The notes under the pieces were generated by a model. The model saw nothing but the letters and a program-made list of their open reading frames with translations, was not told where the DNA came from and did no database searches. Shown piece by piece: positions 1-10,165 of a stretch of DNA of 62,720 nucleotides (within the stretch, counting starts at the first letter, position 1; each line of letters opens with the position of its first letter). The stretch spans positions 1-62,720 of the forward strand of contig NZ_JOID01000032.1 in NCBI RefSeq assembly GCF_000719865.1, read 5' to 3'. The DNA is from Streptomyces albus subsp. albus (lineage in GTDB: Bacteria; Actinomycetota; Actinomycetes; Streptomycetales; Streptomycetaceae). The position numbers and the translations under genes were made by a program.

Positions 1-297
1 GCCATCGAAGGCATCGCCTACTTCACCGTCTCCGAACTCCTCCAGAACATCAGCAAACACAGCCACGCCCACCACGCCACCATCGACATCTGGCACACCC
101 GGAACCGACTCCTCATCCAGGTCACCGACGACGGCAAAGGCGGCGCGGCCGCGGCCATGACGGCCGACGGACCGGCGCCGGGAACGGGGCTGGCCGGGCT
201 GGCGGAGCGGGTCGAGGCGGTGGACGGCGTCCTCGCCGTGGACTCCCCCGCCGGCGGCGGCACCGTGGTCACGGCCGAGCTGCCCTGGCGGGACTGA
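1..297 (+). CDS. Sensor histidine kinase, C-terminal fragment (HATPase_c)
   Basis: The reading frame is open from the first base of the window and ends in TGA, so only the last 98 residues of the protein are present. They form the end of a GHKL ATPase domain. The N box is SELLQNISKHS, followed by the G1 box VTDDGKGG and a G2-like stretch GTGLAGLAERV, and the domain closes with GGGTVVTAELPW. This arrangement is typical of NarL-partner kinases (HisKA_3 type). The response regulator 191 bp downstream on the same strand is its likely partner. Sensor and dimerisation domains lie outside the window, so the stimulus cannot be inferred. Confidence 0.85.
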   Translation, partial: AIEGIAYFTVSELLQNISKHSHAHHATIDIWHTRNRLLIQVTDDGKGGAAAAMTADGPAPGTGLAGLAERVEAVDGVLAVDSPAGGGTVVTAELPWRD

Positions 298-306
298 CCG
301 CCGGGG

Positions 307-349
307 CACGGCGAAGGAGCACGACGCGGGAACACGGCGAAGGAGCACG
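307..349 (+). repeat. 17-bp direct repeat in kinase-regulator gap
   Basis: The 17-mer CACGGCGAAGGAGCACG occurs exactly at 307-323 and 333-349, with start points 26 bp apart. It lies between the kinase stop and the response-regulator start. It may be a simple duplication or a pair of regulator sites; nothing else distinguishes these options. Confidence 0.5.
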
Positions 350-488
350 GCACGGACGGCGCGGCGGGGGAGCACGGCCCCGCCCCTCGGCTCCGTCCGC
401 GTTCGACCGGCGACAGGCGCGCGCCCGTATCCGATACCTGGGATGCTGGTGCCGACCGTCGGGGGAACGCGGAACTGGGGGACCGAAC

Positions 489-1199
489 GTGAACGACACG
501 GGCAGCACGGCACGGACGCGGGAGCGGGAGAACAGCAGGGTGCGCGTGGTCATCGCCGAGGATTCGGTTCTGCTCCGGGAGGGGCTGACCCGGCTGCTCA
601 CCGACCGGGGCCACGAGGTCGTCGCCGGAGTGGGCGACGCGGAGGCCCTCCTCAAGGTCGTCGGGGAACTGGCGGCCGACGCGGCGCTGCCGGACGTGGT
701 GGTCGCCGATGTGCGGATGCCCCCGACCCACACCGACGAGGGCGTGCGGGCGGCGGTGTCGCTGCGCCGCGACCATCCGGACCTGGGCGTGCTGGTGCTG
801 TCGCAGTACGTGGAGGAGCAGTACGCGACCGAGCTGCTGGCGGCGAGCAGCAGGGGCGTGGGCTATCTGCTCAAGGACCGGGTCGCCGAAGTGCGCGAGT
901 TCGTCGACGCGGTGGTGCGGGTGGCCGGCGGCGGCACCGCCCTGGACCCGGAGGTCGTCGCCCAGCTGCTCGGCCGCAGCCGCAAGCAGGACGTGCTCGC
1001 GAACCTCACCCCGCGCGAGCGCGAGGTGCTGGGGCTGATGGCCGAGGGACGGACGAATTCGGCCATCGCGCGGCAGCTGGTGGTGAGCGACGGCGCGGTC
1101 GAGAAGCATGTGAGCAATATCTTCCTGAAGCTCGGCCTCTCGCCGAGTGACGGGGATCACCGCCGGGTGCTGGCGGTACTCACGTATCTGAAGTCCTGA
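489..1199 (+). CDS. LuxR/NarL-family response regulator
   Basis: This 236-residue DNA-binding response regulator has a receiver domain at about residues 18-140. It carries the acidic pair E24-D25, phospho-acceptor D74 in the VVADVRMPP strand and the conserved lysine K129 (YLLKDR). A LuxR helix-turn-helix follows at about 165-230, beginning LTPREREVLGLMAEG and containing the recognition-helix stretch VSDGAVEKHVSNIF. The chosen ATG begins after a short basic extension. The kinase fragment just upstream is the probable phosphodonor. Targets are unknown; a regulator of this type often controls its own operon, and the kinase-regulator gap contains a direct repeat. Confidence 0.9.
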   Translation: MNDTGSTARTRERENSRVRVVIAEDSVLLREGLTRLLTDRGHEVVAGVGDAEALLKVVGELAADAALPDVVVADVRMPPTHTDEGVRAAVSLRRDHPDLGVLVLSQYVEEQYATELLAASSRGVGYLLKDRVAEVREFVDAVVRVAGGGTALDPEVVAQLLGRSRKQDVLANLTPREREVLGLMAEGRTNSAIARQLVVSDGAVEKHVSNIFLKLGLSPSDGDHRRVLAVLTYLKS

Positions 1200-1771
1200 C
1201 CACCGCCCGGCCGGGCTGTCGTGCTCTCCCCGGAAGGGGCCGGGCGGGCTCCCGGTACGCCCGGGAGGCCGCTCCCCCGCCGGGTCCGCCGGGTCCGGGC
1301 CGGGCGGGCGCGGAGGCACGGCGGTACCGGGCGCGGGGTCCGCCGTCACGCCCGCGCGGGCCGGTGACCGGGGCGGAAGAGAGCCGGTCACCGGGGTGTT
1401 GGACCATGGGCCGGGCGGGGCGCGACGCAAGGGTGCACTGCGCCCCGACCGCGGGTTACCGTCGGTACGTCCATCGCCCGGGGCCGCGGACGCCGCGACT
1501 CCGCGGACGGAGCGGAGCGGGGCGGGACCGCGGGACGGAACGACGGCGGAGGGACGGAGGAACCAGCCATGGGCACCACCGGAGGCCGCCCGGAAAGGCA
1601 CTGGGGAATGACGGAAATGACCGGTACTGGCCTTTCATGTCCGTCTCATAATCAAGTCCACCATATGAACTATCCAGGGAAGGCCACCCTTACCGACGTA
1701 GAGTGGCCAGCGGGACGGCCGGCCGACGTGTCCGGATCCCGGAGTCGCCGCCTCAAGGGAGGTCCAGTTCA
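1200..1771. other. Intergenic region upstream of korA
   Basis: These 572 bp hold no convincing gene; short open frames here lack codon bias and ribosome sites. A 9-bp inverted repeat (1361-1369 with 1386-1394) may terminate the response-regulator transcript. Towards korA the DNA becomes AT-richer for this genome (about 1630-1680, including a CATAAT hexamer at 1647), so the korA promoter is probably there. I could not find a convincing matching -35 element. Confidence 0.4.
1361..1394 (+). terminator. Possible terminator after response regulator
   Basis: CCGGTGACC (1361-1369) pairs with GGTCACCGG (1386-1394) across a 16-nt loop. There is no U-tract. The position, about 160 bp after the regulator stop, fits a U-less Streptomyces terminator, but the stem is modest. 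Confidence 0.3.
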
Positions 1772-3697
1772 GTGACCAGCCAGGTCAGTAGCCCAGCCGA
1801 GCAGGACGGCGGGGCAGCCGCCGGGAACCACGCGCCCGGCACGAAGGAAGTCCGCCGTCTCGACCGTGTGATCATCCGCTTCGCGGGCGACTCGGGCGAC
1901 GGCATGCAGCTGACGGGTGACCGTTTCACCTCGGAGACCGCCTCCTTCGGCAACGACCTCTCCACGCTGCCCAACTTCCCCGCCGAGATCCGCGCCCCCG
2001 CCGGCACCCTGCCCGGCGTCTCCAGCTTCCAGCTGCACTTCGCCGACCACGACATCCTCACCCCGGGTGACGCGCCGAACGTCCTGGTCGCGATGAACCC
2101 GGCCGCGCTCAAGGCGAACATCGCCGACCTGCCGCACGGCGCGGAGATCATCGTCAACACCGACGAGTTCACCAAGCGCGCCATGGCCAAGGTCGGCTAC
2201 GCCGCGAGCCCGCTGGAGGACGGCTCCCTGGAGGCGTACCGGGTCCACCCGGTGCCGCTGACCACGCTGACCGTCGAGGCCCTGAAGGGCTACGACCTCT
2301 CCCGCAAGGACGCCGGCCGCTCCAAGAACATGTTCGCGCTGGGCCTGCTGTCGTGGATGTACCACCGGCCGACCGAGGGCACCGAGCGCTTCCTGCGCAG
2401 CAAGTTCGCCAAGAAGCCGGAGCTCGCCGAGGCGAACGTCACGGCCTTCCGGGCGGGCTGGAACTTCGGCGAGACCACCGAGGACTTCGCGGTCTCCTAC
2501 GAGGTGGCCCCGGCCGCCGCCGCGTTCCCCACCGGCACCTACCGGAACATCTCCGGCAACCTCGCGCTGTCCTACGGACTGATCGCCGCGTCTCAGCAGG
2601 CGGACCTTCCGCTCTACCTGGGCTCGTACCCGATCACCCCGGCCTCGGACATCCTGCACGAGCTGTCCAAGCACAAGAACTTCGGTGTGCGCACCTTCCA
2701 GGCCGAGGACGAGATCGCCGCCATCGGCGCGGCGCTCGGCGCGGCCTTCGGCGGAGCGCTGGCGGTGACCACCACCTCCGGCCCCGGTGTGGCGCTCAAG
2801 TCCGAGACCATCGGCCTCGCGGTCTCCCTGGAACTGCCGCTGCTGATCGTCGACATCCAGCGCGGCGGCCCCTCCACCGGCCTGCCCACCAAGACCGAGC
2901 AGGCCGACCTGCTGCAGGCGATGTACGGCCGCAACGGCGAGGCCCCGGTACCGGTCGTCGCCCCGGCGACCCCCGCGGACTGCTTCGACGCCGCCATCGA
3001 CGCCGCCCGGATCGCGCTCGCCTACCGCACCCCGGTCTTCCTGCTCTCCGACGGCTACCTCGCCAACGGCTCCGAGCCCTGGCGCATCCCCGAGGTCGAG
3101 GACCTGCCCGACCTCACCGTGCGCTTCGCCTCCGGGCCCAACCACGAACTGGCCGACGGCACCGAGGTGTTCTGGCCCTACAAGCGCGACCCGCACACCC
3201 TCGCGCGCCCGTGGGCCGTGCCCGGCACCCCCGGCCTCGAACACCGCATCGGCGGCATCGAGAAGCAGGACGGCACGGGCAACATCTCCTACGACCCGGC
3301 CAACCACGACTTCATGGTCCGCACCCGCCAGGCCAAGGTCGACGGCATCGAGGTCCCGGACCTCGTGGTCGACGACCCGTCCGGCGCGGCGAAGGTGCTG
3401 GTCCTGGGCTGGGGCTCGACCTACGGGCCCGCCACGGCCGCGGTCCGCCGCGTCCGCGCGGAGGGCCGTTCCGTCGCCCAGGCCCATCTGCGCCATCTCA
3501 ACCCCTTCCCGCGGAACCTGGGCGAGGTGCTGGAGCGGTACGACAAGGTCGTCGTACCGGAGATGAACCTCGGCCAGCTCGCCGCGCTGCTGCGGGCGAA
3601 GTACCTGGTCGACGCCCGCTCGTACAACCAGGTCAACGGGATGCCGTTCAAGGCCGAGCAGCTTGCCGGCGTGGTCAAGGAGGCCATCGATGACTGA
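1772..3697 (+). CDS. korA: 2-oxoacid:ferredoxin oxidoreductase, alpha subunit (gamma-alpha fusion)
   Basis: This is the large subunit of 2-oxoglutarate/2-oxoacid:ferredoxin oxidoreductase, which decarboxylates a 2-oxoacid to its acyl-CoA and reduces ferredoxin in the cytoplasm. The 641 residues are a gamma domain (about 31-200, with RFAGDSGDGMQLTGDRF) fused to the pyrimidine-binding alpha domain (GSYPITPASDILHEL). The latter continues with the AEDEIAAIGAALGA helix and TTTSGPGVALKSE. The start is the GTG 10 nt downstream of an AAGGGAGG ribosome site; an in-frame start 69 bp upstream has no such site. Its stop overlaps korB by 8 bp, indicating translational coupling. The substrate is not proven by sequence; 2-oxoglutarate is assigned from the actinobacterial KorAB family. 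Confidence 0.93.
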   Translation: MTSQVSSPAEQDGGAAAGNHAPGTKEVRRLDRVIIRFAGDSGDGMQLTGDRFTSETASFGNDLSTLPNFPAEIRAPAGTLPGVSSFQLHFADHDILTPGDAPNVLVAMNPAALKANIADLPHGAEIIVNTDEFTKRAMAKVGYAASPLEDGSLEAYRVHPVPLTTLTVEALKGYDLSRKDAGRSKNMFALGLLSWMYHRPTEGTERFLRSKFAKKPELAEANVTAFRAGWNFGETTEDFAVSYEVAPAAAAFPTGTYRNISGNLALSYGLIAASQQADLPLYLGSYPITPASDILHELSKHKNFGVRTFQAEDEIAAIGAALGAAFGGALAVTTTSGPGVALKSETIGLAVSLELPLLIVDIQRGGPSTGLPTKTEQADLLQAMYGRNGEAPVPVVAPATPADCFDAAIDAARIALAYRTPVFLLSDGYLANGSEPWRIPEVEDLPDLTVRFASGPNHELADGTEVFWPYKRDPHTLARPWAVPGTPGLEHRIGGIEKQDGTGNISYDPANHDFMVRTRQAKVDGIEVPDLVVDDPSGAAKVLVLGWGSTYGPATAAVRRVRAEGRSVAQAHLRHLNPFPRNLGEVLERYDKVVVPEMNLGQLAALLRAKYLVDARSYNQVNGMPFKAEQLAGVVKEAIDD

Positions 3698-4829
3698 GAC
3701 AGTGGCGGAGGGGGCGACCGCGGGGGCGGCGAACGGCAGGTCCGGCGCCCCGTTCGAGGCGCTCTCCCTCGTTCCCCGGGCCGGGGCCCCGCAGTCGATG
3801 AAGGACTTCAAGTCGGACCAGGAGGTCCGCTGGTGCCCCGGCTGCGGTGACTACGCCGTGCTGGCCGCCGTGCAGGGCTTCATGCCCGAGCTGGGGCTGG
3901 CCAAGGAGAACATCGTCTTCGTCTCCGGCATCGGCTGCTCCTCCCGTTTCCCGTACTACATGAACACCTACGGGATGCACTCGATCCACGGCCGCGCCCC
4001 GGCGATCGCGACCGGTCTCGCCTCCTCACGGCGCGACCTGTCCGTCTGGGTCGTCACCGGCGACGGCGACGCGCTCTCCATCGGCGGCAACCACCTGATC
4101 CACGCGCTGCGCCGCAACGTCAACCTCAAGATCCTGCTGTTCAACAACCGGATCTACGGGCTGACCAAGGGCCAGTACAGCCCGACCTCCGAGGTCGGCA
4201 AGATCACGAAGTCGACGCCGATGGGCTCGCTGGACGCGCCCTTCAACCCGGTGTCGCTCGCGATCGGCGCCGAGGCGTCCTTCGTCGCCCGCACGGTCGA
4301 CTCCGACCGCAAGCACCTCACCGAGGTGCTGCGCCAGGCCGCGGCCCACCCGGGCACCGCGCTGGTGGAGATCTACCAGAACTGCAACATCTTCAACGAC
4401 GGCGCCTTCGAGGTACTGAAGGACAAGCAGCAGGCGCAGGAAGCCGTCATCCGCCTCGAACACGGCCGGCCGATCCGCTTCGGCCTCCCGTGGAGCGAGG
4501 AGGACGGCGGCGACGGCCTCGGCTCCAAGGGCGTCATCCGCGACCAGGCCACCGGCGACCTCCTCGTCGTCGACGTGACGGCGGAGAACGCCGCCGCGGT
4601 CCTGGTCCACGACGCCCACGCCACGTCCCCGACCACGGCCTTCGCCCTCTCCCGGCTGGCCGACGCGGACACCCTGCACCACACGCCCATCGGCGTGCTG
4701 CGCAGCGTCGAGCGCCCGGTCTACGACACCCTCATGGCCGACCAGCTGGAGGCCGCCGTCGAGCGCCACGGCAAGGGCGACCTCTCCGCCCTCCTCCACG
4801 GCAACGACACCTGGACCGTCGCGGGCTGA
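3690..4829 (+). CDS. korB: 2-oxoacid:ferredoxin oxidoreductase, beta subunit
   Basis: The 379-residue thiamine-diphosphate and Fe-S subunit partners KorA. It has the CPGCGDY motif (C49, C52), a further cysteine at C83 (GIGCSSR) and one in the EIYQNCNIFND stretch, giving the four ligands expected for the [4Fe-4S] cluster. The diphosphate-binding signature runs from GDGD (124-127) to LLFNNRIYGLTKGQ. The ATG overlaps the end of korA and has AAGGAGG about 6 nt before it. KorAB is an oxygen-tolerant alternative to the 2-oxoglutarate dehydrogenase complex in actinobacteria and supplies low-potential electrons. A 12-bp stem terminator follows. Confidence 0.94.
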   Translation: MTETVAEGATAGAANGRSGAPFEALSLVPRAGAPQSMKDFKSDQEVRWCPGCGDYAVLAAVQGFMPELGLAKENIVFVSGIGCSSRFPYYMNTYGMHSIHGRAPAIATGLASSRRDLSVWVVTGDGDALSIGGNHLIHALRRNVNLKILLFNNRIYGLTKGQYSPTSEVGKITKSTPMGSLDAPFNPVSLAIGAEASFVARTVDSDRKHLTEVLRQAAAHPGTALVEIYQNCNIFNDGAFEVLKDKQQAQEAVIRLEHGRPIRFGLPWSEEDGGDGLGSKGVIRDQATGDLLVVDVTAENAAAVLVHDAHATSPTTAFALSRLADADTLHHTPIGVLRSVERPVYDTLMADQLEAAVERHGKGDLSALLHGNDTWTVAG

Positions 4830-4853
4830 CCGCCCGCCCCACCCGGGCTCCGA

Positions 4854-4889
4854 GGTAAGGGCCGCCGCCCCTGGGCAGCGGCCCTTACC
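4854..4889 (+). terminator. korAB terminator stem-loop
   Basis: A perfect 12-bp stem (4854-4865 with 4878-4889) with a 12-nt loop begins 24 bp after korB. There is no U-tract. The 60 bp beyond it are a degenerate run of short CCCCTCG/CCCCTG units, a low-complexity spacer before the next gene. Confidence 0.75.
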
Positions 4890-5049
4890 CATGCCCGGCC
4901 CTCGCCCCTGCCCCTCGCCCCTGCCCCTCGCCTCTCGCCCCTCGCCCCTCGCCCGCTCGCGTCATGACCATGGAGCGATACGGACATGACAGGGCCCCCT
5001 CGGCGGCGTTACCGTCGTTGCTGTCGCCGTGCCGCCCCTGGAGGAACCC

Positions 5050-6156
5050 TTGAAGCCGATGAGCGAGCACCGGACCGGGCTGGCCTACGGGTTCGCCGCC
5101 TACGGGATCTGGGGCCTCTTCCCGCTCTACTGGCCGCTGCTGGAACCGGCGGACGCGGTGGAGATCCTGGCGCACCGCATGGTGTGGTCGCTGGCCGTGG
5201 TGGGGCTCGTCCTGCTGGTGCTGCGCCGCTGGTCCTGGCTGCGGCCGCTGCTGCGGCAGCCCCGGCGGATCGGGCTGATCGCCCTGGCCGCCGCGGCGAT
5301 CTCGGCCAACTGGGGCCTGTACATCTGGAGCGTCAACTCCGGCCATGTCGTCGAGGCCGCCCTCGGCTACTTCATCAACCCCTTGGTCAGCATCGCCTTC
5401 GGTGTGCTGCTGCTGCGCGAGCGGCTGCGGCCCGCGCAGTGGGCGGCCGTCGGCATCGGCGCCGTGGCCGTCCTCGTGCTCACCCTCGGCTACGGCGAGC
5501 TGCCGTGGATCGCCCTCTCGCTGGCCTTCTCCTTCGCCTTGTACGGCCTGGTCAAGAAGCACGTGGGGCTGGACGGCCTGGAGTCCCTGGCCGCCGAGAC
5601 CTCCCTGCAGTTCCTGCCGGCCCTGGGCTTCCTGCTCTTCCTGGGCTCGCGCGGCGAGAGCACCTTCACCACCGAGGGCACCGGGCACGCCCTGCTGCTC
5701 ATCAGCGCCGGCGCGGTCACCGCGCTACCGCTGGTCTGCTTCGGCGGCGCCGCCGTCCGGCTGCCGCTGTCCACGATCGGCCTGCTGCAGTATCTGACGC
5801 CCACCGCCCAGTTCCTGCTGGGCGTCGCCGTCTTCCACGAGGAGATGCCGCCGGAGCGATGGGCCGGCTTCTCCCTGGTTTGGCTGGCCCTGTCCGTGCT
5901 GACCTGGGACGCGCTCCGCACCGCGCACCGGACCCGGGGCGACCTGCGCCGGGCGGGCGCCGCGGCGGCGGAGAAGGCCGCGGCGGAGGCGGAAGCCGCG
6001 GCGGACGCGGCGGCGAAGGCGGGGGCGGGCACCGGGCCCAACACCGCTCCCGGCGGCGCGGAGCACCCCCGTACGGAGCTTCCGCCGGCGGGCCCCGTCA
6101 CGCAGGCCGAGACGGCCGCCGCCCGCGCACAGGCCCAGGGGCCGGCGGGTTCCTGA
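5050..6156 (+). CDS. rarD: EamA-family transporter, RarD type
   Basis: This inner-membrane protein has about ten hydrophobic helices in two EamA repeats. The RarD signature runs from GFAAYGIWGLFPLYWPLLEP through EILAHRMVWSL to SANWGLYIWSVN. RarD proteins are predicted metabolite exporters; no substrate is established. I prefer the TTG at 5050 as the start because GGAGGA sits 6 nt before it. The ATG at 5059 and GTG at 5029 are in frame, so the start is uncertain by up to ten residues. After the last helix (about residue 295) there is an odd tail of roughly 70 residues rich in Ala, Glu and Pro, longer than the family core and probably disordered. Confidence 0.88.
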   Translation: MKPMSEHRTGLAYGFAAYGIWGLFPLYWPLLEPADAVEILAHRMVWSLAVVGLVLLVLRRWSWLRPLLRQPRRIGLIALAAAAISANWGLYIWSVNSGHVVEAALGYFINPLVSIAFGVLLLRERLRPAQWAAVGIGAVAVLVLTLGYGELPWIALSLAFSFALYGLVKKHVGLDGLESLAAETSLQFLPALGFLLFLGSRGESTFTTEGTGHALLLISAGAVTALPLVCFGGAAVRLPLSTIGLLQYLTPTAQFLLGVAVFHEEMPPERWAGFSLVWLALSVLTWDALRTAHRTRGDLRRAGAAAAEKAAAEAEAAADAAAKAGAGTGPNTAPGGAEHPRTELPPAGPVTQAETAAARAQAQGPAGS

Positions 6157-6299
6157 GACCCGGGCGGCGGGCCGGGGCGCGGAGGGCGGCGGGCCGGGGC
6201 GCGGCGCGCACGGAGCGATGGGCGAGGTGCCGGGCGGGATGCGCCTGCGGGCGCGCACGGAGCCGGCCCTCTCAGCCCTCGCCAGGGCCGTAGGTCCCG

Positions 6300-6710
6300 T
6301 CAGCCGCCGAGCGCGCCGAGGCGGGTCATCATGCCGAGGACGTCGGAGACCACCCAGTACTCGGCGAAGCGGCGCCCCTCGGCGCGGAAGATGTCGTGGC
6401 CGGTGAAGCTGATCCGGGTACCGGGCGGGGCGGTGGTGCCGGGGATTCCGCCCTGGTAGGTGCCGTGGAAGGTCCACCGGGCGGCGAGCCGGTCGCGGTC
6501 GATGACCGGGCCGACGTCGAGGGTGGTGTTGATGTCGCTGAAAAGGGCGTGGGACCGGCGGATCGCGTCGACGGCGCCGTCCGGGCCGTGCACGTCGCGG
6601 TCGGGCCAGTGGCCGGTGAAGCCGGGGCTCAGGATCTCGGGCGCCAGGTCGAAGTCGCCGCCCCAGAGGTCCTGCAGCCAGTGCCGGTAGAGCTGTTCGA
6701 GATGGTCCAT
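6300..6710 (-). CDS. SnoaL-like / NTF2-fold ester cyclase-type protein
   Basis: This 136-residue protein belongs to the SnoaL-like part of the NTF2 superfamily, small cone-shaped domains that act as polyketide cyclases, isomerases or unknown hydrolases. The opening YRHWLQDLWGGDFDLAPEIL, the GHWPDRDVHG turn, RWTFHGTYQG and the final strand GHDIFRAEGRRFAEYWVVSD match the family pattern. The length is normal. No ribosome site is obvious; I chose the internal ATG, although a GTG 36 bp upstream is possible. It is convergent with rarD and near no biosynthetic cluster, so a housekeeping or orphan role is more likely than antibiotic biosynthesis. Confidence 0.75.
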   Translation of the reverse strand: MDHLEQLYRHWLQDLWGGDFDLAPEILSPGFTGHWPDRDVHGPDGAVDAIRRSHALFSDINTTLDVGPVIDRDRLAARWTFHGTYQGGIPGTTAPPGTRISFTGHDIFRAEGRRFAEYWVVSDVLGMMTRLGALGG

Positions 6711-6812
6711 GCGGTCCAGTCTGGGACGGCCCGGGGCCCGCGTCACCCCGGAGGACGCCGCCGGGGCGGGCGCACTCCGCGCCGCCGGGCCGGGGGCACT
6801 CGGCCCCTTCCC

Positions 6813-7412
6813 TCAGTCCTCCAGGTCGTCCAGCAGCGCCGTGACGTCCAGATCCACCGGGAACGCCCCGCCGACCTCGACGCTCTGCTTGGCCGTGACG
6901 CGCTGGACCTCACGGTAGGTGTCCCCCGAGAGCTCGTGCACCAGCACGGTCGGTTCCGGTTCGAGCTCGATCCGCCAGTAGGCGGGAACCTTGGCCTGGG
7001 CGTAGAGCGCGGGCTTGAGAATGCGGTCGGCCGCCCGGTTGTGCGGCGAGACGATCTCCGCCAGCAGCAGCACGGCCTCCAGGGGGACCGCGACGGTGTC
7101 CCGCCGGACGGCCGACCGGTCCACCACCACGATGTCGGGAATGAACAGCCGCGACTCACCGACCACGTTGGACGCCGCTGCGACGAGAAAGGGCGCACCG
7201 GCGGCGGCGATCGCGTCCTCGATACGGTGGACGAGGCACGTGGAGGCGATCTGGTGCGCCCAGCCGGGCGCGGGGGACACCATCAGGACACCGTCCACCA
7301 CCTCGTACCGGGCGCGTGCCGGGTGCTCGGGGAGGGCGAGGACTTTGTCCACGGTCCAAGGGCCTGCGTGGTCGTCCACGCACGGGTGCCGCATGACGCT
7401 CTTCTTCGTCAT
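6813..7412 (-). CDS. Uma2-family (DUF820) putative PD-(D/E)XK protein
   Basis: A 199-residue Uma2/DUF820 protein, a fold related to restriction-endonuclease-like nucleases and abundant in actinobacteria and cyanobacteria, with no settled function. The visible core is YEVVDGVLMVSPAPG, then FIPDIVVVD (the catalytic-type Asp) and LLLAEIVSPHNRAADRILKP (the E-x-V position). It ends with YAQAKVPAYWRIE, diagnostic for the family. The start at MTKKSVM is a choice; a start 48 bp upstream is in frame. A second, divergent Uma2 gene lies at 55357-55971 in this window. Confidence 0.82.
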   Translation of the reverse strand: MTKKSVMRHPCVDDHAGPWTVDKVLALPEHPARARYEVVDGVLMVSPAPGWAHQIASTCLVHRIEDAIAAAGAPFLVAAASNVVGESRLFIPDIVVVDRSAVRRDTVAVPLEAVLLLAEIVSPHNRAADRILKPALYAQAKVPAYWRIELEPEPTVLVHELSGDTYREVQRVTAKQSVEVGGAFPVDLDVTALLDDLED

Positions 7413-7575
7413 CACCGCGTCCTCGTATGCCTCGGCACAGCGCCCCACGCCGCTGTGCATCCCGCCAACTCTCGGCTACCAGACATATCTGCGAGGGCGA
7501 ACCCGCACGGAACACCCGAACTGGTTACTGCGGTCCGCGGCGGCTTGACGGCGGGGGCATCGGCGGTCAGCCCGC

Positions 7576-8238
7576 TCAGTCCGCCGGGAGGCCGGTCTCG
7601 CGGAGGGTGATGTTGAGGCGGCCGGTGAGGCCGAGGGCCGGGTCGGCGGTGCCCGGCAGGGTCTTCGGGACGGCGTGGTACGCGTAGCGGGAGGGGCCGC
7701 CGAAGACGAACAGATCGCCGGAGGCCAGTTCGAGGTCGGTGTACGGCTTGGTGCGGGTCTCCGTGTTGCCGAAGCGGAAGACGCAGGTGTCGCCGAGGGA
7801 GAGGGAGACGACCGGGGCGGCGGAGCGTTCGTCCTTGTCCTGGTGCATGCCCATGCGGGCCGTGGCGTCGTAGAAGTTGACCAGCGCGGTGTCGGGGGCG
7901 TACGCGGCGCCGGCCGCCGGGTCCCCGTAGGCGTCGGCCACGGCGCGGCGGCCCAGTCCGGCCAGCCAGTCCGGCAGTTCGGCCACCCGGCCGCCGCCCG
8001 CGTCCACGGCGGTACGGGTGTAGCGGTACGGGGACCAGTGCCAGCCCAGGCAGACGGTCCGCACGGACATCACGCCGCCGCGCGGCAGCCGGGTGTGCCG
8101 GATCGGCACCGGGCCGCGGGCCCAGTCCCGGCAGGCGGCGACCAGGCGGCGCTGCTCGGCCGGGTCGAGCCAGCCGGGCACGTGGACCGCCCCGGGCGCG
8201 ACCTCCCGTCGGGCGGGCGGGAACAGGCCGTCGGTCAT
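7576..8238 (-). CDS. alkB: AlkB-like 2-oxoglutarate/Fe(II) dioxygenase
   Basis: The 220-residue protein is an AlkB-family oxidative demethylase, likely repairing N-alkylated bases in DNA or RNA. The iron triad is visible as H132-x-D134 (MGMHQDKDE) and H188 (YAYHAVPKT). The 2-oxoglutarate-binding arginines are R207 and R213 in GRLNITLRETG. The NFYD motif before the triad (121-124) and the strand VSLSLGDTCVFRFG are also family features. Length matches E. coli AlkB (216). It is divergent from the aminopeptidase gene across a 290-bp gap; no Ada-type regulator is nearby. Confidence 0.9.
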   Translation of the reverse strand: MTDGLFPPARREVAPGAVHVPGWLDPAEQRRLVAACRDWARGPVPIRHTRLPRGGVMSVRTVCLGWHWSPYRYTRTAVDAGGGRVAELPDWLAGLGRRAVADAYGDPAAGAAYAPDTALVNFYDATARMGMHQDKDERSAAPVVSLSLGDTCVFRFGNTETRTKPYTDLELASGDLFVFGGPSRYAYHAVPKTLPGTADPALGLTGRLNITLRETGLPAD

Positions 8239-8387
8239 ACGGCGAGCCTAGGCGTCGGGCCGGGTTCACCGCGTCCGGCCGCCCGGGGGCGGCCGCCGCG
8301 CGGTACCCGCCCCGGTCGGCCTCGGGAAGAACCTTGACGCCCGATCGTGTCCGATTTCCGAACAGTCCGGTCCGGATTGCGTCTTGA

Positions 8388-9914
<1,527 letters not shown>

Positions 9915-10054
9915 GGGGCCCGGGGCCGGCCTCACCGGCGGCCCCGGTTCCGCCCCGGACCGGGCACCGGCGCACGCCTGTACGCGCGGCCCGGCGTCCG
10001 CCCGTACCGGTGCCCGGGAGACGGCCGGTACGGGGCGGTGCCCCGGCACACACG

Positions 10055-10094
10055 AGCCCGCGGTGGCACGGTACGTACCGTGCCACCGCGGGCT
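10055..10094. terminator. 40-bp perfect palindrome, bidirectional terminator
   Basis: Twenty bases (10055-10074) are followed directly by their exact reverse complement (10075-10094), with GTACGTAC at the centre. It lies between two convergent genes, the aminopeptidase (ends 9914) and tauE (ends 10166). A bidirectional transcription terminator is the simplest reading. Confidence 0.7.
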
Positions 10095-10165
10095 GTGCCG
10101 CGCAGCGGGCGGCCCCTCTCGCTCCGGTGACCGGGCCTTCGCCCGGGTGACCGGGCTGGAAGGTG

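Noticed and set aside
1703..1771. Upstream extension of korA by 23 residues
   Set aside because: The GTG at 1772 has AAGGGAGG at good spacing; the upstream ATG has none, and the extra residues look like translated untranslated DNA.
1769..3811. 680-codon open frame on the minus strand
   Set aside because: It lies wholly antisense to korA. Its composition (Gly, Val, Arg, Asp runs) is the usual mirror of GC-biased third positions, and it has no ribosome site or family motif.
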